A DNA stretch of 64,000 nt from the NCBI RefSeq assembly GCF_019264375.1, contig NZ_JAHVAI010000005.1, forward strand, positions 182,396-246,395. Direction: 5' to 3'. This DNA comes from Sedimentimonas flavescens (GTDB lineage: Bacteria > Pseudomonadota > Alphaproteobacteria > Rhodobacterales > Rhodobacteraceae). The notes below the pieces were generated by a model that worked only from the letters and a program-made list of their open reading frames with translations, was not told the DNA's origin and searched no databases. The position numbers were made by a program, and so were the translations under genes. Of this stretch, positions 25,760 through 34,158 are shown one piece after another; positions within the stretch are counted from its first letter, which is position 1, and every line of letters starts with the position of its first letter.

Positions 25760-26937
25760 CCCAGCACCTTCATCGCCCGGGTGATCCCCTCAAGGGTCAG
25801 CGGATACATGCGGTTTTCGAAGATCTCTCGGATGAGGCCGATTGATTGCGTGTAATTCCACAACCGCTCCGGCTCGGGGTTGAGCCAGACATTGTCGGGC
25901 CATTGCTCGCGCGCACGGGTCAGCCACAGATGCCCTGCCTCCTGGTTCCAGTGCTCGTTGGCGCCGCCTGCGTGGGTGATCTCATAGGGGCTCATCGAGG
26001 CATCGCCCACGAAGATGCATTTGTAGTCAGGGCCATAGCGATGCAGCACGTCCCAGGTGGGCGTAACCTCATCCCAACGGCGGCGGTTGGATTTCCAGAC
26101 GCCCTCGTAGAGGCAATTGTGGAAATACCAGTATTCGAGGTGCTTGAACTCGGCCTTGGTGGCCGAAAACAGCTCTTCGACCAGCTTCACATGGGCATCC
26201 ATCGAGCCGCCGACATCGAGAAACAGCACCACCTTGACGGCATTGTGCCGCTCGGGGCGGGTTTTGACGTCGATGTAACCTGCCTCGGCCGAGGCGCGGA
26301 TCGTGCCGGGCAGGTCGAGTTCCTCCGCCGCGCCGTGGCGCGCCCATTGGCGCAGCCGCTTGAGCGCGACCTTGATGTTGCGGGTGCCAAGCTCGATGTT
26401 GTCGTCGAAATCGCGGAACTCTCTTTTGTCCCAGACCTTTACGGCGCGTTTGTGACGTGACTCGTGCTGCCCGATGCGGATGCCTTCGGGGTTGTAGCCA
26501 TAGGCACCGAAGGGCGAGGTTCCGGCCGTGCCGATCCACTTGTTGCCGCCCTGATGGCGGCCCTTCTGCTCTTCGAGGCGCTGCTTGAGCGTCTCCATCA
26601 ACTTGTCGAACCCACCAAGCGCCTCGATCTGCGCTTTTTCTTCCTCGGTCATGTGGCGTTCGGCCAGCTTGCGCAGCCAGTCTTCGGGCAGATCGACGGC
26701 ATTCAGGACGTCATCTGAGCTTATGGCTTCAAGGCCCTGGAATGACTCGGAAAATGCGCGGTCGAAGCGGTCTAGGTAGCGCTCGTCCTTGACCAGCGCG
26801 GCGCGGGCGAAATAGTAGAACTCATCGACGTCATAGGTGCAAAGACCGGCTGCCAACCCTTCGAGAAAGCTGAGATATTCGCGCAGGGAGACCGGCACCC
26901 CCGCGCGTCTGAGTGTATCGAAAAACGGCAGGAACAT
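25756..26937 (-). CDS. CoxE-type VWA domain protein
   Basis: A 393-aa protein of the CoxE-like family. The N-terminal 200 residues are helical; a VWA fold follows with the MIDAS-like DVGGSM at 241-246. Glycine replaces the usual serine of DxSxS, which is common in this family. In most genomes such proteins work with a MoxR AAA+ ATPase as a metal-insertion or protein-remodelling chaperone. No MoxR gene is adjacent here. The next genes, overlapping by ATGA, are the 119-aa membrane protein and DedA. The start at 26937 follows a 1-base gap from the upstream small gene's stop. Confidence 0.88.
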   Translation of the reverse strand: MFLPFFDTLRRAGVPVSLREYLSFLEGLAAGLCTYDVDEFYYFARAALVKDERYLDRFDRAFSESFQGLEAISSDDVLNAVDLPEDWLRKLAERHMTEEEKAQIEALGGFDKLMETLKQRLEEQKGRHQGGNKWIGTAGTSPFGAYGYNPEGIRIGQHESRHKRAVKVWDKREFRDFDDNIELGTRNIKVALKRLRQWARHGAAEELDLPGTIRASAEAGYIDVKTRPERHNAVKVVLFLDVGGSMDAHVKLVEELFSATKAEFKHLEYWYFHNCLYEGVWKSNRRRWDEVTPTWDVLHRYGPDYKCIFVGDASMSPYEITHAGGANEHWNQEAGHLWLTRAREQWPDNVWLNPEPERLWNYTQSIGLIREIFENRMYPLTLEGITRAMKVLG

Positions 26938-26938
26938 C

Positions 26939-27103
26939 TCAGATCGCCCGGTCGATCAGGATTGTGACAATAACGCCCAGAGCGCCAAGTGCAATCGCGT
27001 GGACGGCAGCATATTGCGCCTTGTCGAACCCGTTTCCGCCCGCGCGGGCCGCCTTGCGGTAGCCCCAGATCGCGCCGATCAGAACCGCTGCGATAACAAT
27101 CAT
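26939..27103 (-). CDS. Small two-helix membrane protein
   Basis: A 54-aa protein with two hydrophobic segments: MIVIAAVLIGAIWGY at the N-terminus and AVHAIALGALGVIVTILID at the C-terminus, separated by a short polar loop RKAARAGGNGFDKAQY. A near-perfect AGGAGG ribosome binding site sits seven bases before the ATG at 27103, which is strong support for translation. It lies between the DUF2927 gene and the coxE-like gene on the same strand. Function unknown; similar small proteins in this group are sometimes mislabelled as apolipoprotein acyltransferase. Confidence 0.75.
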   Translation of the reverse strand: MIVIAAVLIGAIWGYRKAARAGGNGFDKAQYAAVHAIALGALGVIVTILIDRAI

Positions 27104-27132
27104 TCCGCCTCCTAGCGGGCGCCAAGCGCCGC

Positions 27133-28527
27133 TCAATTCACCTGCGCGCCGGCCTTGGCCAGTAGCGCGATTTCGGTCGCCCGGGCACGCGCCGCAGCAT
27201 CCGAACCAAAGCCATAGCGCGCCCAGTTGGCCGAGTCGAGCCGCGCCTGCCGCGACGCCTCGGGTTGTCCAAGTCGCGCAAGTGCCTCGGCCCGGATCAG
27301 CTGGATGGTGGCGATCAGTGCGCCATTCTGCGCAGCCTGAACCGCCGGAAGGGAACGATCGGCGAGCGTCAGCGCCTGCTCCGCGCGCCCGGTGCCAAGC
27401 GCCACGGCGGCAAGCTGCACATCGACATGGGCGATATGGATCGCGGTGCCCGGAATTCCGGCGTAGATCGTGCGGGCGTTCGACAGCGCCTGCACCGCCC
27501 CCTGCGGATCATCGCGCATCGCGAGGCGCCCAAGCGCGAACCAGGCGAAGGCCGCGCGCGTGTCGTGCCAGCCCTCGGCCCGGGCGATGCGGAGCGCCTC
27601 CTGTGCCGAACCGAGGCGCCGCGAGGGGTTCGACTGAGCACCCAGTGCAGCCTCGATGGCGCTGATATAGGCGCGTGGGGTAGGGCTTGAGTAAGTCTCG
27701 AACACCGGCCCGCCGCCGGGGTTGATGCGGGCCAGAACCGTGGGAAGTTGCGCGGCCACCGCGCCTTCGGTCATACCGGAGCGCAGTTCGGGGGCGTTGT
27801 AGGCGCGCAGGATCAGCATATCAAAGCGCGTCAGAACAGTGTGGAAGTTGTCGTCATTCCACACCGAATAGGGCAGCCGATAGAGATCGTTCAGCGGGCC
27901 GAGGGCCTGGCTGAGTTCTTCATGCAGGCAATCGCGGATCTCTTGCTGCGGCGCGCCGGCGGGGATGAACACGCTGGCGAGGCGCCGCGTCGTAACCTGA
28001 GTCCAGTCGGTGCTTCCGCCGCGCCGGTTGCGGCGGAAATCGTCCCAGCCATCGACATTGGGCGCGACGAAACAGGCCGCGTTCGGGACGCTCGATTGCA
28101 GCTGGCGCTCCGAGACGAAGGCCACCGTGATGCGGTTGGCCTGACCGGGTGCGGTGGTCACGCTCAGCCCGGCTTCGTTGCGCAGTCGTGCGATCAGACG
28201 CTCCAACTCTTCGCGCGCGCCAGAGGGGGCGCCGGGGGCGAGGGTGATCGACACGGGTCCCTCGAAGCGGCTGAAATAGGTCAGATCGCGGCCGGTTTCG
28301 AGCGCGAAGGTCAGGTCAAGGAAATCGCGCGCCAGTTGGGCATTGGAAGGCATCGCCGCGCGTGGCGCAGCGGGCGCGGCCATCAGATCCGCTCCGATCT
28401 CGGGGATGACATGGCGCGGCTGACTGGCGCGGGTTGAGGGCTGCCTATCGCCCTGCGGCACGCAGGCGGCAAGCGTGATCGCAATTGCTGCGAGCTGCAA
28501 GAACCTTGGGAAGCTGCGCTGGATCAC
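27133..28527 (-). CDS. DUF2927 lipoprotein
   Basis: A 464-aa envelope lipoprotein. The signal peptide ends in the lipobox LAAC with Cys22. The central DUF2927 region (about 60-260) includes CLHEELSQALGPLNDLYRLPYSVWNDDNFHTVLTRFD, a highly conserved block in this family. The C-terminal third (about 290-440) is a run of helical pairs similar to TPR repeats (ARAEGWHDTRAAFAWFALGRLAM onwards). The function is unknown; the HEELSQ block looks like a peptidase remnant with HExxx, but the second His of HExxH is absent. It is the first gene of this minus-strand run. Confidence 0.85.
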   Translation of the reverse strand: MIQRSFPRFLQLAAIAITLAACVPQGDRQPSTRASQPRHVIPEIGADLMAAPAAPRAAMPSNAQLARDFLDLTFALETGRDLTYFSRFEGPVSITLAPGAPSGAREELERLIARLRNEAGLSVTTAPGQANRITVAFVSERQLQSSVPNAACFVAPNVDGWDDFRRNRRGGSTDWTQVTTRRLASVFIPAGAPQQEIRDCLHEELSQALGPLNDLYRLPYSVWNDDNFHTVLTRFDMLILRAYNAPELRSGMTEGAVAAQLPTVLARINPGGGPVFETYSSPTPRAYISAIEAALGAQSNPSRRLGSAQEALRIARAEGWHDTRAAFAWFALGRLAMRDDPQGAVQALSNARTIYAGIPGTAIHIAHVDVQLAAVALGTGRAEQALTLADRSLPAVQAAQNGALIATIQLIRAEALARLGQPEASRQARLDSANWARYGFGSDAAARARATEIALLAKAGAQVN

Positions 28528-28697
28528 TGAACTGCCATGCGATTCAATCCCGCCCGGATCTGAGTTTCGGTTTAATTGCGACCCGTAACGCGCTGATAAA
28601 TATTGATTGGTGGCGTAATGGGTTGTCTTTGCCCCGATCCTCCCACCATCGTAATGCCATCGTCAAGCCTGACACATCGGATCGGTGCGCACAAAAG

Positions 28698-28731
28698 CAC
28701 GACGCCCCGAGGTTATCCTCGGGGCGTCGTG
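28698..28731 (-). terminator. Strong intrinsic terminator of the folate/corrinoid operon
   Basis: A perfect 15-bp stem, arms 28698-28712 and 28717-28731, with a 4-base loop. On the minus strand it is followed by CTTTTG. It lies 25 bases after the stop of the pterin-binding methyltransferase gene and separates that operon from the DUF2927 lipoprotein gene. Confidence 0.9.
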
Positions 28732-28756
28732 TTCGATTCATAAAGAACGCGTGGGA

Positions 28757-29734
28757 TCAGCCCCGTGCGCGGCGCCGACCGCGGCCACCGCCAGCCGCCG
28801 CTGCTGCGGCCGAGGCTTCGGCGAAGCTCGCACCTTCCTTCATGGCTTCAAGCACCTTGGCCAGCTTGATCCAGTCGGTGCCGTTGGCGTCGTGATCCAT
28901 CAGCAGGTTGGCGGCGCGGATGGCCTCCATCTCCTGGCTGCGGACCGGGTTCATGATGGCCGAGGTCATGCCCGCGCCAATCGCCATGGGCAGGAAGGCC
29001 GCGTTGACGCCGTGACGGTTGGGCAAGCCGAACGAGATGTTCGAAGCGCCGCAGGTGGTGTTCACGCCCAGTTCGGTGCGCAGGCGCTGCACCAGCGTGA
29101 AGACCTGACGGCCCGCCGTGGCCATCGCGCCCACCGGCATCACCAGCGGATCCACCACGATGTCATGCGCGGGAATGCCGAAATCGGCGGCGCGCTCGAC
29201 AATCTTCTTGGCGACGGCAAAGCGCACGTCGGGGTCTTCCGAAATGCCGGTATCGTCGTTCGAGATCGCCACGACCGGCACGTTGTATTTCTTGACCAGC
29301 GGAAGAACCAGTTCCAGACGCTCTTCCTCGCCGGTAACCGAGTTCAGCAGCGGGCGGCCCTCGGCGGCCTCTAGGCCCGCGGCCAGCGCGGCGGGGACCG
29401 AGCTGTCGATGCACAGCGGCACGTCGGTGATCGCCTGAACGCGGGCAATCAGCTCGGCCATCAGCGGCGGCTCGACAAAGTTGTTGTCGGCATAGCGCGG
29501 GTCTTCGGCCATCTTGTTCGAGAATACCGCGCCCGAGTTGATGTCGAGCACCGTCGCACCGCAGGCAACCTGCTCCAGCGCGTCCTTTTCGACGGTCGTG
29601 AAATCGCCCATTTCCAGTTCTGCGGCCAGCTTCTTGCGGCCGGTGGGGTTGATCCGCTCACCGATGACGCAGAAGGGCTCGTCAAAGCCGATCACGACAG
29701 TCTTGGTTTTGGACTCGATTACGGTGCGGGTCAT
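28757..29734 (-). CDS. Methyltetrahydrofolate:corrinoid methyltransferase (pterin-binding module)
   Basis: A 325-aa protein corresponding to the pterin-binding domain of cobalamin-dependent methionine synthase and of corrinoid methyltransferases. It has the barrel motifs FCVIGERINPTGRKK, ATVLDINSGAV, PLCIDSS, LLNSVTGEEE and NTTCGASNISFGLPNR. It transfers a methyl group between tetrahydrofolate and a corrinoid protein. Stand-alone modules like this occur in split MetH systems and methylamine or betaine demethylation in Rhodobacterales; the corrinoid protein itself is not in the window. The C-terminus ends in an unusual Ala-rich run followed by GGGRGRRRARG. metF-like and 'virulence factor' genes lie immediately upstream. 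Confidence 0.88.
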   Translation of the reverse strand: MTRTVIESKTKTVVIGFDEPFCVIGERINPTGRKKLAAELEMGDFTTVEKDALEQVACGATVLDINSGAVFSNKMAEDPRYADNNFVEPPLMAELIARVQAITDVPLCIDSSVPAALAAGLEAAEGRPLLNSVTGEEERLELVLPLVKKYNVPVVAISNDDTGISEDPDVRFAVAKKIVERAADFGIPAHDIVVDPLVMPVGAMATAGRQVFTLVQRLRTELGVNTTCGASNISFGLPNRHGVNAAFLPMAIGAGMTSAIMNPVRSQEMEAIRAANLLMDHDANGTDWIKLAKVLEAMKEGASFAEASAAAAAAGGGRGRRRARG

Positions 29735-29736
29735 GA

Positions 29737-30627
29737 TCAGCCTTTCGTGTGGTCCGCGATCCAGGTCGCGTTGGTCGTGATACCCCCGAGGGGGAAGAAA
29801 TGCACGGCCTCAATGCCGAAGTTCGGATTGGCGGCCTTGTGGGCGGCAAGTTCGGCCACCAGTTCGGTCGGCTCGAAGGGCATGAGCAGCTTGGTCACGT
29901 CCTTGGCGCGCTTTTGCAGCACGCGCAGCGAGGGGCCGACGCCGCAGGCGATGGCGAATTTGAGCAGCGTTTGCAGCTTGGCCGGGCCCGCGACGCCGAT
30001 ATGGATCGGCATGTGGATGCCATTGGCGGCCAGGTGGTCGGCCCAGGCGATGATCGGCTTGGCCTCGAAGGCGAATTGCGTGACGATCGCCATGTCGGCA
30101 TCGGTGCGCTCGGAATAGGCCTGCTTCCAGCGCAGGGCCTCCATCACGACGCGATCACCGCCATCGGCGTCGATGTCGCGGTTGCCTTCCGGGTGGCCGG
30201 CGATGTGCAGACGCGAGAAGCCGTTGAAGGCGCCGCTCTCGATCAACTGCATCGAGTTGTCGAAACTGCCCGCCGGATGCTTGACGCCGCCGCCCAGCAG
30301 AAGCGCCTGATGCACGCCAGCCTCGCCCTTGTAGCGGGTGACCCAGTCGTTCAGCGTGGCCTCGTCCTTGATAATGCGCGCCGGGAAATGCGGCATCGGC
30401 TCAAAGCCCTCCTCGCGCAGGCGCTTGGCCGTGGCGAGCATCTCTTCGATCGGCGTGCCTTCGATATGCGCGATATAGACGCGCGTGCCCTTGGGCAGGA
30501 GCGGCCGGAAATCGTCGATCTTGGACGCGGTGCGCGGCATTACCTCGATCGAGAAGCCTTCCAGGAAGGCGGTCACGACCCCGTTGGTGGGGGCTTCGGG
30601 CTCGCGGCGGAAGTTCAAAAGCGCCAT
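29737..30627 (-). CDS. Methylenetetrahydrofolate reductase family protein
   Basis: A 296-aa FAD-type MTHFR-like protein that would reduce methylene-THF to methyl-THF, or run in reverse to feed methyl groups into oxidation. Visible family features are the opening strand with SIEVMPRTASKI, IAGHPEGN in place of the canonical GD-region and ITQFAFEAK-like sequence (VTQFAFEAKPIIAW). Sequence is closer to the MetF-like branch linked with corrinoid methyltransferases than to E. coli MetF, and it lacks some E. coli landmarks. Only two bases separate it from the methyltransferase gene, so the two act together. Confidence 0.85.
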   Translation of the reverse strand: MALLNFRREPEAPTNGVVTAFLEGFSIEVMPRTASKIDDFRPLLPKGTRVYIAHIEGTPIEEMLATAKRLREEGFEPMPHFPARIIKDEATLNDWVTRYKGEAGVHQALLLGGGVKHPAGSFDNSMQLIESGAFNGFSRLHIAGHPEGNRDIDADGGDRVVMEALRWKQAYSERTDADMAIVTQFAFEAKPIIAWADHLAANGIHMPIHIGVAGPAKLQTLLKFAIACGVGPSLRVLQKRAKDVTKLLMPFEPTELVAELAAHKAANPNFGIEAVHFFPLGGITTNATWIADHTKG

Positions 30628-30638
30628 TCCTCTCTCCG

Positions 30639-30950
30639 TCAGGCAGGCGGGGAAGCTTCCCAGCCGTCGTTGTTGATCAGCGCGGCGATGCGTGCCGCGT
30701 CGTAGTCAGAGAGAATCCGGGCGAGTTCGGCCTCTGCGGCCTCTTCGTCCGAGCCTTCGCGCAGCCCCATGACGACCTTGCGCCACTCGGCCAGATAGGC
30801 GTCGCTGTCGCGGGCGCCGATCTTCATTGCGCAGCGGTCGATAGCCTGTTCGAAGCGCTCGGGCAGGGGCTTCTTGACCCCGCGCCGCCCTTTCCCGGCG
30901 ATGATCTGTGCCGGGATGTCGCGCCAGAAGACGATCGTGATCTCTGCCAT
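30639..30950 (-). CDS. Small 'virulence factor' family protein (folate/corrinoid cluster)
   Basis: A 103-aa protein starting MAEITIVFWRDIPAQIIAGKGRRGVKKPLPERFEQAIDRCAM. This family is labelled virulence factor in databases, but it recurs beside MTHFR and methyltetrahydrofolate:corrinoid methyltransferase genes in Rhodobacterales and Rhizobiales, so a role in one-carbon metabolism is more likely. No catalytic motif is apparent apart from the conserved basic loop GKGRRGVKKPLP. A GAGAGAGGGA ribosome binding site precedes the ATG at 30950. It is the first gene of the operon; eleven bases separate it from the metF-like gene. Confidence 0.8.
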   Translation of the reverse strand: MAEITIVFWRDIPAQIIAGKGRRGVKKPLPERFEQAIDRCAMKIGARDSDAYLAEWRKVVMGLREGSDEEAAEAELARILSDYDAARIAALINNDGWEASPPA

Positions 30951-31106
30951 GATGATTCCCTCTCTCTCAACAGATACGCCCGGATGCGACGCGCCCGATG
31001 ACGGATTTCGACATTTGACGAGGGGTTGGCGACCTCGCTGCATTTGCTTAGCCAAAGCGCGGCTTTCTTGCCACCGCAGGGGATCGGAAAAATTCGCATC
31101 ATAAAG

Positions 31107-31121
31107 ATGAGGATGCCTCAT
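31107..31121. promoter_or_regulatory. Candidate operator upstream of the folate/corrinoid operon
   Basis: ATGAGG-ATG-CCTCAT is a perfect 6-bp inverted repeat in the 264-base gap between the divergent one-carbon operon and ppx. A weaker overlapping dyad (GCATC...GATGC) surrounds its left half. It lies about 157 bases from the minus-strand start and 94 from ppx. Which gene it serves is unclear. Confidence 0.35.
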
Positions 31122-31214
31122 GGCGTGAAAGGGCGCCGACACGGATACGACACCTTGAACCGTGACGTGCAAGCCGCTACCTTGAGGGTAACTTGAAATC
31201 GGAGGGCGTGAATA

Positions 31215-32333
31215 ATGGCGCCCAGGCGTCCCCGGTCCGCGGGCGCGTTCCCGAAAACGGTTGAGCCGACCGCGACCCAAACCGCCGAGAAGGGCGAGCT
31301 TTATGCTGCGCTCGATCTTGGCACCAACAGTTGCCGGATGCTGATCGCCCGACCGAAGGGCAATCAGTTTCAGGTCATCGACAGCTTCTCGAAAGCTGTT
31401 CAGCTGGGTCAGGGCCTTGAGGCCTCGGGCCGGCTTTCGCGCAGTTCCATGGCGCGCACGGTACAGGCCCTGCAAATCTGCCGTCGCAAGATCGAGTCAC
31501 ATGGCGTCAAGCGGATGCGCCTTGTCGCGACCGAGGCATGCCGCCGTGCCGGTAACGCGCGTGACTTCATCCGCTTCGTACGGCGTGAAACCAGCCTGCC
31601 GCTGGAAATCATCCCGCCTGAAGAAGAGGCGCGGCTTGCGGTGATCTCCTGCGCTTCGCTGGTCAATGCGCGCACCGAGCAGCTTCTGGTCGTGGATATC
31701 GGCGGCGGCTCGACCGAACTGGTGTGGATCGACATCTCGCATGTGCCACCGGTCGAGCGCGCGCGGGCCATCATGCGCCTGTCGGGCGGCTTCAATCAGC
31801 CCGAGGGCCCCGAGCCTGCCGCCCGCGTGGTCGACTGGATCTCGGTTCCGCTTGGCGTGGCGACACTCAAGGACCAGTTCGGAGATGTCGAGGATGACGC
31901 CGCGCGCTTTGCCCTGATGAGCTGGTTCTTCGAGGAGAAGCTTGCCGATTTCTCGCCCTACAGCCTTGGCAGCCCGCATGAGGGCTTTCAGATCATCGGT
32001 ACCTCGGGAACCGTGACAACGGTGGCCGCCTGCCATCTGGGGCTGAAACGCTACGACCGCACGCGGGTCGATGGTCTGACGATGACCTCGGACCAGATCG
32101 ACACCGTGATCCGCAGCTTCCTTTCGCTCGGTCCCGAGGGGCGCCGGGCCGACCCGCGCATCGGGCGTGACCGGCACACGCTGATCATGTCGGGCGCGGC
32201 AATCTTGCAAGCCCTGATGCGGGTCTGGCCGACCAACCGGATGTCGGTGGCCGACCGCGGACTGCGCGAAGGGCTGCTTTACGCACAAATGGCCGCCGAT
32301 GGCGTGCTCGAAGAATTGGGACCGATCAAATGA
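31215..32333 (+). CDS. ppx: Exopolyphosphatase / pppGpp phosphatase family
   Basis: Ppx/GppA phosphatase that removes terminal phosphate from polyphosphate and/or pppGpp. The 372-aa protein has the actin-like ATPase fold signatures: [14 protein letters not shown] (32-45), the catalytic Glu107 in [11 protein letters not shown] and [11 protein letters not shown] (161-171), then GTSGTVTT further on. It is shorter than E. coli Ppx because it lacks the C-terminal HD-like domain, typical of alphaproteobacterial members. It overlaps rlmE by ATGA. The same genome also encodes a PPK2 enzyme at 60488-61414, so polyphosphate turnover is represented twice in the window. Confidence 0.93.
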   Translation: MAPRRPRSAGAFPKTVEPTATQTAEKGELYAALDLGTNSCRMLIARPKGNQFQVIDSFSKAVQLGQGLEASGRLSRSSMARTVQALQICRRKIESHGVKRMRLVATEACRRAGNARDFIRFVRRETSLPLEIIPPEEEARLAVISCASLVNARTEQLLVVDIGGGSTELVWIDISHVPPVERARAIMRLSGGFNQPEGPEPAARVVDWISVPLGVATLKDQFGDVEDDAARFALMSWFFEEKLADFSPYSLGSPHEGFQIIGTSGTVTTVAACHLGLKRYDRTRVDGLTMTSDQIDTVIRSFLSLGPEGRRADPRIGRDRHTLIMSGAAILQALMRVWPTNRMSVADRGLREGLLYAQMAADGVLEELGPIK

Positions 32334-33082
32334 CCAAGACCCCCACCGGCAAGAATACCTCTGGCCGTGGCCAGCGCGACCTGCGGGTGCGCGTCAAGAC
32401 CGCCAAGGGGCGCAAGCTCAGCTCGACGCTCTGGCTGGAGCGGCAGCTGAACGACCCCTATGTGGTGCGCGCCAAGAAAGAGGGCTATCGCGGCCGCGCC
32501 GCCTACAAGATCCTTGAACTGGACGAGAAATACCGCTTCCTCGTGCCCGGCGCGCGGGTGGTGGACCTTGGCTGTGCCCCGGGCGGCTGGTGCCAGGTCG
32601 CGGTAAAGCGGGTGAATGCTCTGGGCGAGAAGTCGGGCAAGAAGGTCGGGACCGTGCTGGGGGTTGACCTGCAAGAGGTCACGCCGATCGCCGGGGCCGA
32701 GATCCATCAGCTCGATTTTCTTGAAGAGGGGGCCGAGCAGCGCGTCAAGGATTGGCTGGGCGGCAAGGCCGATGTGGTTATGTCGGACATGGCGGCCTCG
32801 GCCTCGGGTAACCAACAGGTCGATCACCTGCGCATCATCTCGCTCTGCGAGGCCGCCGCCTATTTCGCCTTCGACGTGCTGGAAGAGGGCGGCACCTTCG
32901 TCGCCAAGGTTCTGGCGGGCGGGGCCGAGCAGGAGTTGCTGACCGTTCTCAAGAAGAACTTCGACAAGGTCGCCAACGTCAAGCCGCCGGCCTCGCGCAA
33001 GGATAGTTCCGAGAAATTCGTCGTTGCGCAGGGTTTCCGTGGCAAGCGCCACGAGGAAGGCGCCCCGAGCGCCGAGGACTAA
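32330..33082 (+). CDS. rlmE: 23S rRNA 2'-O-methyltransferase RlmE (FtsJ/RrmJ)
   Basis: Methylates the ribose of U2552 in the A-loop of 23S rRNA on the 50S subunit. The 250-aa protein has the SAM motif LGCAPGGW (80-87) and the K-D-K-E catalytic set: Lys60, Asp153 in MSDMAAS and Lys193 in FVAKVLAG, with the final Glu in the [11 protein letters not shown] block. The basic N-terminal extension (about 1-30) is a common addition in Alphaproteobacteria. Coupled to ppx by ATGA. Confidence 0.96.
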   Translation: MTKTPTGKNTSGRGQRDLRVRVKTAKGRKLSSTLWLERQLNDPYVVRAKKEGYRGRAAYKILELDEKYRFLVPGARVVDLGCAPGGWCQVAVKRVNALGEKSGKKVGTVLGVDLQEVTPIAGAEIHQLDFLEEGAEQRVKDWLGGKADVVMSDMAASASGNQQVDHLRIISLCEAAAYFAFDVLEEGGTFVAKVLAGGAEQELLTVLKKNFDKVANVKPPASRKDSSEKFVVAQGFRGKRHEEGAPSAED

Positions 33083-33135
33083 GGTCTAACACGATCTGCG
33101 ACCTACGGCGTTGCGCCGTGGCTGGAACTGGCTAA

Positions 33136-33160
33136 TCTCTGGTCCGGGACGGGTCAGAGA
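33136..33160. promoter_or_regulatory. Dyad just upstream of the GAF-Fis regulator gene
   Basis: TCTCTG (33136-33141) and CAGAGA (33155-33160) form a 6-bp inverted repeat with 13 bases between. It ends 17 bases before the ATG of the regulator gene, close to the ribosome binding site. Its half-sites loosely resemble the TCTC/GAGA dyad upstream of the aldehyde dehydrogenase gene, which would be consistent with autoregulation. Confidence 0.25.
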
Positions 33161-33177
33161 GAGGGGAGGCTTTCGCC

Positions 33178-34158
33178 ATGACGTCGCATAATCGGAACGC
33201 GGCACGTAATCACGTCGAGATCGTGCGCTCGGTCGTTGCCTCCTCCGCCGCCCTCGGGCGCGCGGGTTTTGCGGCAAGCTGGCGGCGCTCGATGATCCAT
33301 CACAAGCTCGACCCCGGTCAGCACCGCCCGCTGGAGCGCCTCTCGCAGCCCGAAATGCGCGTGCGGCGAGAGGAGTCGGGCCTGCTGGTGCAGATTGCGG
33401 CGCCGGTGCTGGACCGGCTGGCCCGCGCGGCCTGCGATGCGGGGTGCTCGGTGCTGCTGTCGGATGCGGACGGGCTGGTGCTGGATGAACGGGTGCGCGA
33501 CGGCGACCGCGGGCATTTCCATGCGTCGAACCTCGTGCCCGGGTCGGATTGGTCCGAAGGGGCCGAGGGTACGAACGGTATCGGTACCTGTCTGGCCGAG
33601 GGGCGGCCTGTCGTCGTCTGGCGCGACCAGCATTTCCGCTCGACCAACACCGGGTTGACCTGCATGGGTGCGCCGGTCTTCGGGGCCTCGGGCGAGTTGG
33701 CTGGCGTGATCGACGTAAGCTCCGCCCGCGCGGATATGACCGAGGGCTATGCACGCCTTGTCGCGCTGACGGTGCAGGACGCGGCGCAGCGCATCGAAGC
33801 CGATCTGTTCCGCGCCTCTTACGAGGGGGCGCGAATCCTCTCGACCGGCGCGGGGGAAAGCGCGCCGCAGGGGGTGATGCTCTTGGCGCTGGACCGCGAC
33901 GATCTGGTGATCGGCGCGACCCGCGCCGCGCGTCGCCATCTGGGGATCGAGGAGAACCAGATCGGTCGCCTTCCCGCGAACGACCTTTTCGACCTAGGAC
34001 GGCGCGAGACGCTGAGCGGCCTGGACGAGGCGCAGCGCGCCGCGATGGCACGGGCCTTGGCGCGCAATGGCGGCAATGTCTCGGCGGCTGCGCGCGATCT
34101 GGGGATTGGCCGCGCGACCTTCTATCGCAAGGCCAAGGCGCTTGGGCTTGAGGTCTAG
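33178..34158 (+). CDS. GAF-Fis transcriptional regulator lacking an AAA+ domain
   Basis: A 326-aa regulator of the AcoR type. It has a GAF sensor domain (about 70-215; EGTNGIGTCLAEGRPVVVW and FRSTNTGLTCMGAPVFG are typical) and a C-terminal Fis-type helix-turn-helix (about 285-326, ending in AARDLGIGRATFYRKAKALGLEV). The sigma54-contacting AAA+ domain of AcoR-like proteins is absent, so it must act on a sigma70 promoter as a repressor or simple activator. GAF sensors of this type respond to small alcohols, aldehydes or acetoin. GGGGAGG eight bases upstream sets the start. The nearby aldehyde dehydrogenase gene is a plausible target, by inference. Confidence 0.9.
   Translation: MTSHNRNAARNHVEIVRSVVASSAALGRAGFAASWRRSMIHHKLDPGQHRPLERLSQPEMRVRREESGLLVQIAAPVLDRLARAACDAGCSVLLSDADGLVLDERVRDGDRGHFHASNLVPGSDWSEGAEGTNGIGTCLAEGRPVVVWRDQHFRSTNTGLTCMGAPVFGASGELAGVIDVSSARADMTEGYARLVALTVQDAAQRIEADLFRASYEGARILSTGAGESAPQGVMLLALDRDDLVIGATRAARRHLGIEENQIGRLPANDLFDLGRRETLSGLDEAQRAAMARALARNGGNVSAAARDLGIGRATFYRKAKALGLEV

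Noticed and set aside
26199..26217. A broken VWA metal site (DVGGS instead of DxSxS) as evidence of a dead protein
   Set aside because: The DVGGSM form is usual in the CoxE-like family.
30951..31214. A riboswitch (SAM, SAH or cobalamin) upstream of the folate/corrinoid operon
   Set aside because: I looked for the conserved cores on the minus strand and found none; only short dyads are present.
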